This document shows positions 60,370 through 64,000 of a DNA stretch of 64,000 nt, one piece after another. The DNA comes from Daldinia sp. FL1419. Lineage: Eukaryota > Ascomycota > Sordariomycetes > Xylariales > Hypoxylaceae. Below the pieces are notes generated by a model, which had not been told where the DNA came from, ran no database searches, and saw only the letters and a program-made list of their open reading frames with translations. Both the position numbers and the translations under genes were made by a program. The stretch lies in contig MU623358.1 in the NCBI GenBank assembly GCA_025201765.1, forward strand, positions 62,001 through 126,000, given 5' to 3'. Numbering within the stretch: position 1 is the first letter of the stretch; each line of letters opens with the position of its first letter.

Positions 60370-62409
60370 TAGAAGGGGAACTTCTCGCGACCTTCGGTAA
60401 CAGTAAAACGGTATAACAGCGGTTGAGTCTCCACAGAAGATGGAGATCTAGAAACTCCTGAGAAGGCGGTAAGTAATATAGAATCGTTATGAAATTCGGA
60501 GCCGACGGGGTGGTTATGTAACCCTTGCGATGTCTGAAATTTTTTGTTTTCGTCTTTTTTGGGGGGTGTATTATATGGTTCCTGTTGGTTTCTTGCCCCT
60601 GCGAAGATCATCTATAATATGTCTCTTCCATCCAATCTCGCAAAACCATAATCCGGTACGTACCGAAAAGTTGTATACGATACTTTTCCTTTAGCGGGAA
60701 CGTGAGGGAAAAAAAGGTAAGAGCATATGTACCAGAATACTAAGCGCTTACCCCTGTTATGAATGACGATGGCATTGACGACATGGTCTGGGGTTTAGCT
60801 TGTCTCGTCTGTCTTGTCAGTCTCGGTCTTGTTAGTCTCAACTTTAACGAGACTTGTGACATTGGCGCTTCCATTTTCGGCCTTTTGATTGATGCGATCT
60901 AAACTCTCTTTTTTCCTTAACCGCGTACCTAAGAATCCCTTCTCATATCATTTGTAATATTACTTTTTTTTACGACAGGAGGAAAAAAATAAAAAATAAA
61001 AAATAAAAAAATAACCTCCTCGCCATCATATCTCTATCACGTGCGCCGCTGAATAGATTCATTAAGAATCAACTTTTATGACGATCATAAAAGACAGCTG
61101 ACGGGATCGTCAATCATTATAGCCGGATACTACAGGTCAGTATTCGAAGGCTTGGCTAGACGAGGCAGGTGTCCAGCCATCTGTAGAATTCGTAGAATTA
61201 GTAGGCTGGAGATCAGCACTCTTTTAAGGCTTTGAAGTTCATCTGATAAATTCTGATAAATTGACCGACACTTAATTCTGCAGGCCATGCCGAACATGCA
61301 AGCCATAAGTCAAAAGGAGGGAAAAAAAGAGCTGAAGGCATATCCAACTTGCATTCTCATATGAAAAAATTGACCAATTACTGTCGACTCTTACCCGAAT
61401 CTGGTAAGGTAACCCCACTCTGAAAGAAAAGAACTCGAATTCAATTGCGCGACATTGATCAATTGGATCAATTAGATCGCCAAGTAGGTACCTAATGTAC
61501 GTTTCATATCCCCACTTTCGGGTGTTGCTTTACACGCCTGATGTACCCCAACTCCTCGATATTACTCATGTCCACCACGCATTTTGCCTCGCGTGGGCAA
61601 TTGTACAAATGTAAAAGGTCATAGATCTAAGTATAATTACTACAGTCTCAGATATTATTTATTGAGTATTTCCTACCTATTTGAATCGGTATGTAAGCTT
61701 ATGTAGGATGGATGTTACACGTGTAAGTTCCTAGGTACCTAGATCTACACCTGACAGGCCAAGGCCCAAGGGTAGTACTGTTTGAGGTCAAAGGCACAGC
61801 CCCACAATCCTTGTTTGCTAGGATGTATTATTGTCCAATCACAAGCTTCAATCTTTTTCAGCAACCTTCCCGATACAATCACCCTTTCCCATTTTACGCC
61901 GACAAGGTCCCTTCACTTTTTCATGGGGACCCCCCCTCTGGTTCTTTCCTGTACCCGTAACAGTAGCTGCAAAGTGCAAAGTGCAAACTGCAGCTGCATC
62001 CTAAACGTGGTGGACAATTCTGGTAATTCTGGTAATTCCAATCATTCACTTCCCGTGGATAATTCACCCGGCAGTCATACATTCCTTTTGTAACTCTCTC
62101 TCTACTTCTTCCACTCAGGTGTGCATCACTTGCATTTCTCTGCATCTATTTTGCACTTTGGTCATTGACCACTTTCCATTCATTTGTAACAATTCACCAT
62201 TCATCAATTTCTCTTCCGGTAAGGATCTCTGGAGCTTTTTTCGCTCTTTTAGTTCTGGCAACCTTTCTTCCCTCAAGTCACTCCACGGCTGTGTACATAT
62301 TGGCCTTCAGGTGCTAGAGCAAAATCAAATACCTCGACGGTGAAGGTCAATACCGAGTCCTAAGCAAACGACAAACACCGGGGACGAACACCACGAAATT
62401 CAACAATCC

Positions 62410-62436
<27 letters not shown>
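62410..62436. repeat. A27 homopolymer
   Basis: Twenty-seven consecutive A, about 500 bp upstream of the CFEM gene start, followed by a short GTTT array. Confidence 0.9.
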
Positions 62437-62440
<4 letters not shown>

Positions 62441-62933
62441 GTTTGTTTGACTTACTCGGGTTCCCTACAACGTCAAGCGTTTTCCCGTTAGGTTACCTTA
62501 ACCCTTTGCGATATCACAGATATTACACGGGCTTCCGCGACTTTAGATGACATTGTACAAATCATCCAACTGCTCAATTCCGAACCTCATCATTTCTATC
62601 CGCTTTTCTTTGAGCCATCAACAATTTACTCACCATTAACCAGTACATACAAACCTTTCTTCAGACTCGGAATAGCCATGGGCTGCCTCGTGGAACTGTG
62701 ACATTTTCTCGCTTCGTCCTACGCAGTTCTCTTCTATTGTCTATTCTTCAACTTGACCAGCTAGCTTGGCCACTTTCAACTTGAGATACCCCCGATATTC
62801 AATTTCGATTCTTGTTCAACTTCTTTCCGCCTAGCTTGCGGGCTTCTGTTGATTTGTTATCAACACACTACGTTCCATTACAGTCATCTAAATTGTTACT
62901 TGCGAAGTCCTACTCACAGTCACAAAACCCACG

Positions 62934-64000
62934 ATGATATTCATCACTATTTTCACCTTTCTTGCCCTTTTCTTGGGCCAAGGCCTTGCCCAGGATGCCG
63001 GCCTCCTGCCTTGCGCTGTAAGTAGAATCCACTTGCAATGTAGCTGCTAAATTATTTGGCTGATATGCTTGACCCAACAATCTTCCCTTCCTATCCCCTG
63101 TATGCATATAGGATTTACAACTAACATGGCTTTTCTTACCTAGTCGGGTTGCGTCACCGGCGTTTTCGCCAATACAGCCGGCATGGGATGTGCCATGAAT
63201 GATCGCCTTTGCGTCTGTGGAAACAGTGCCGGGTTTTCAGATGGCATTCGTGATTGTATCAACCAGGCATGCCCTAGCAATGTAGCTGCAGCGCAGATTT
63301 CGATCGCTCAGGGTTACGGCAACACTGAATGTCAAGGTAAGCAAAGCAAAATGATTGGCCTAAGTTCGTACTCTCCTCTGAAACCTCTTGGTTAACAAAG
63401 ACATTTTAGCCGCGTCGTCTGCAGCAGCTGCTCAGTCATCCCCTACGCCAGCTCCTAGCCCGCCGGCCTCTTCCGCCAAGCCTCAACCTACTGGGCCGGT
63501 TGCCGAATCTGTTGCCTCGGCTACTACCGCAGAGGCCGTCAAGACCCCTGAGCCAAGCCCAAGCCCAAGTTCCGCCTCTGAATCGGGCTTCTCTGCTCAG
63601 GTGGTGGAATCAACTGCTTCTGGTTCGACCCCTGCTGCTACTGAGTCCTCGACTCCTGCCAAGACTTCCGTAGCTACGTCTGTATGTTCATCTTTGCTTT
63701 ATTCTACTATGGCGAATAAAATACTTACCTTGTATTTAGTCGTCGATACCGTCAGCTACTACTAGCGATTCGGCTATTGCCGCCGGAGCAACATCGTCGG
63801 CAGAGAAGACCGATGAGGAATCATCAGCTAATCAGGAAAGTGGTTTGAGCGTTGGCGCAAGAGCCGGGATTGGCGCAGGTGTCGGTGTTGCGGCGGTTTT
63901 GATAATGATTATCGCCTTCTGCCTTCTTCGTCGCCGGAACAAGACGCCCGAACCAGAGCGTGCCCAGACCATGCAAATTTCGCAACCCCTTCCAGGGTCT
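62934..64000 (+). CDS. CFEM-domain membrane protein, 3' end outside window
   Basis: A secreted or plasma-membrane protein with a fungus-specific CFEM domain; some CFEM proteins bind haem, others act in surface sensing or virulence. Exons are 62934-63017, 63144-63336, 63410-63681 and 63740 to the window end, all phase consistent, giving 270 residues so far. Residues 1-20 are a signal peptide (IFTFLALFLGQGLA). Eight cysteines follow with spacing CX3CX12CX6CXCX12CX4CX19C, from Cys27 to Cys91. Asp48 in AMNDRLCVC is at the position of the haem-liganding Asp of haem-binding members. A Ser/Thr/Pro/Ala-rich stalk follows, then a transmembrane helix at about 224-246 and a basic stop (RRRNK). The tail is therefore cytoplasmic rather than GPI-anchored, as in Pth11-unrelated single-pass CFEM proteins. 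The stop codon is not in the window. Confidence 0.88.

Larger units (their letters stand above)
52657..62933. other. gene-poor 10.3 kb spacer
   Basis: No credible intact gene. The left end is the Prp24 promoter; the right end (about 62,600-62,933) is the CT-rich promoter of the CFEM gene. Between them are T23 (56777-56799), G19 and A27 runs, a 9-bp minisatellite, an A-rich block at 54107-54150, a hairpin at 56598-56622 and many short frames. A block at 55.5-57.8 kb has several overlapping frames of 80-130 codons that might be a decayed gene. Repeated words such as TTCTGATAAA (61240-61260) and GTGCAAA (61970-61990) are minor. Confidence 0.5.

Noticed and set aside
60318..60611. 97-codon minus frame with a proline run
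   Set aside because: The proline run is the G19 homopolymer read in frame; nothing else supports coding.

Overview
The window is nuclear DNA of a filamentous ascomycete, most likely a Sordariomycete and possibly a member of Xylariales (the order is inferred from overall style only). Pointers are genes with several short GT-AG introns (about 50-100 nt), two Zn2Cys6 regulators, a CFEM protein, long gene-poor spacers with microsatellites and long homopolymers, and an AT-rich repeat carrying RIP-like transitions. There is no operon structure. I see no convincing rRNA, tRNA or CRISPR. All exon coordinates were derived by hand from splice signals and reading frame.

Layout. 0.5-7.7 kb: a Zn2Cys6 regulator, an aldo/keto reductase, a zinc alcohol dehydrogenase and a small secreted four-cysteine protein; this looks like an accessory block. 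9-18.5 kb: a second Zn2Cys6 regulator, then L-rhamnonate dehydratase (lraC) and L-rhamnose 1-dehydrogenase (lraA) transcribed divergently. These are steps 3 and 1 of the fungal non-phosphorylating L-rhamnose pathway. Their shared 2.1 kb promoter region contains a 467 bp inverted-repeat element (MITE). 19.5-20.9 kb: a HAD-family hydrolase of the YKR070W/CECR5 type. 20.9-28.1 kb: gene-poor.

28-53 kb is a block of housekeeping genes: mitochondrial-type serine hydroxymethyltransferase, ribosomal protein eL19, the HEAT-repeat translation-stress factor Gcn1, a DHX29/YLR419W-like DExH helicase head-to-head with it, and the U6 snRNP factor Prp24. Between eL19 and Gcn1 lies a composite repeat: a 921 bp element with 50 bp near-perfect terminal inverted repeats and TA flanks, containing a second 434 bp TA-flanked inverted-repeat element. 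52.7-62.9 kb is gene-poor, with at most a decayed gene relic. The window ends inside a secreted/membrane CFEM protein gene.

The most notable items are the lraA/lraC pair with a MITE in its promoter, the nested TA-flanked elements with transition-only divergence, a regulator whose zinc cluster is split across a 25-nt micro-exon downstream of an intron carrying 69 consecutive A (+ strand), and the eL19 start codon split by an intron. I found no clearly new biological system; most genes fall into known families.
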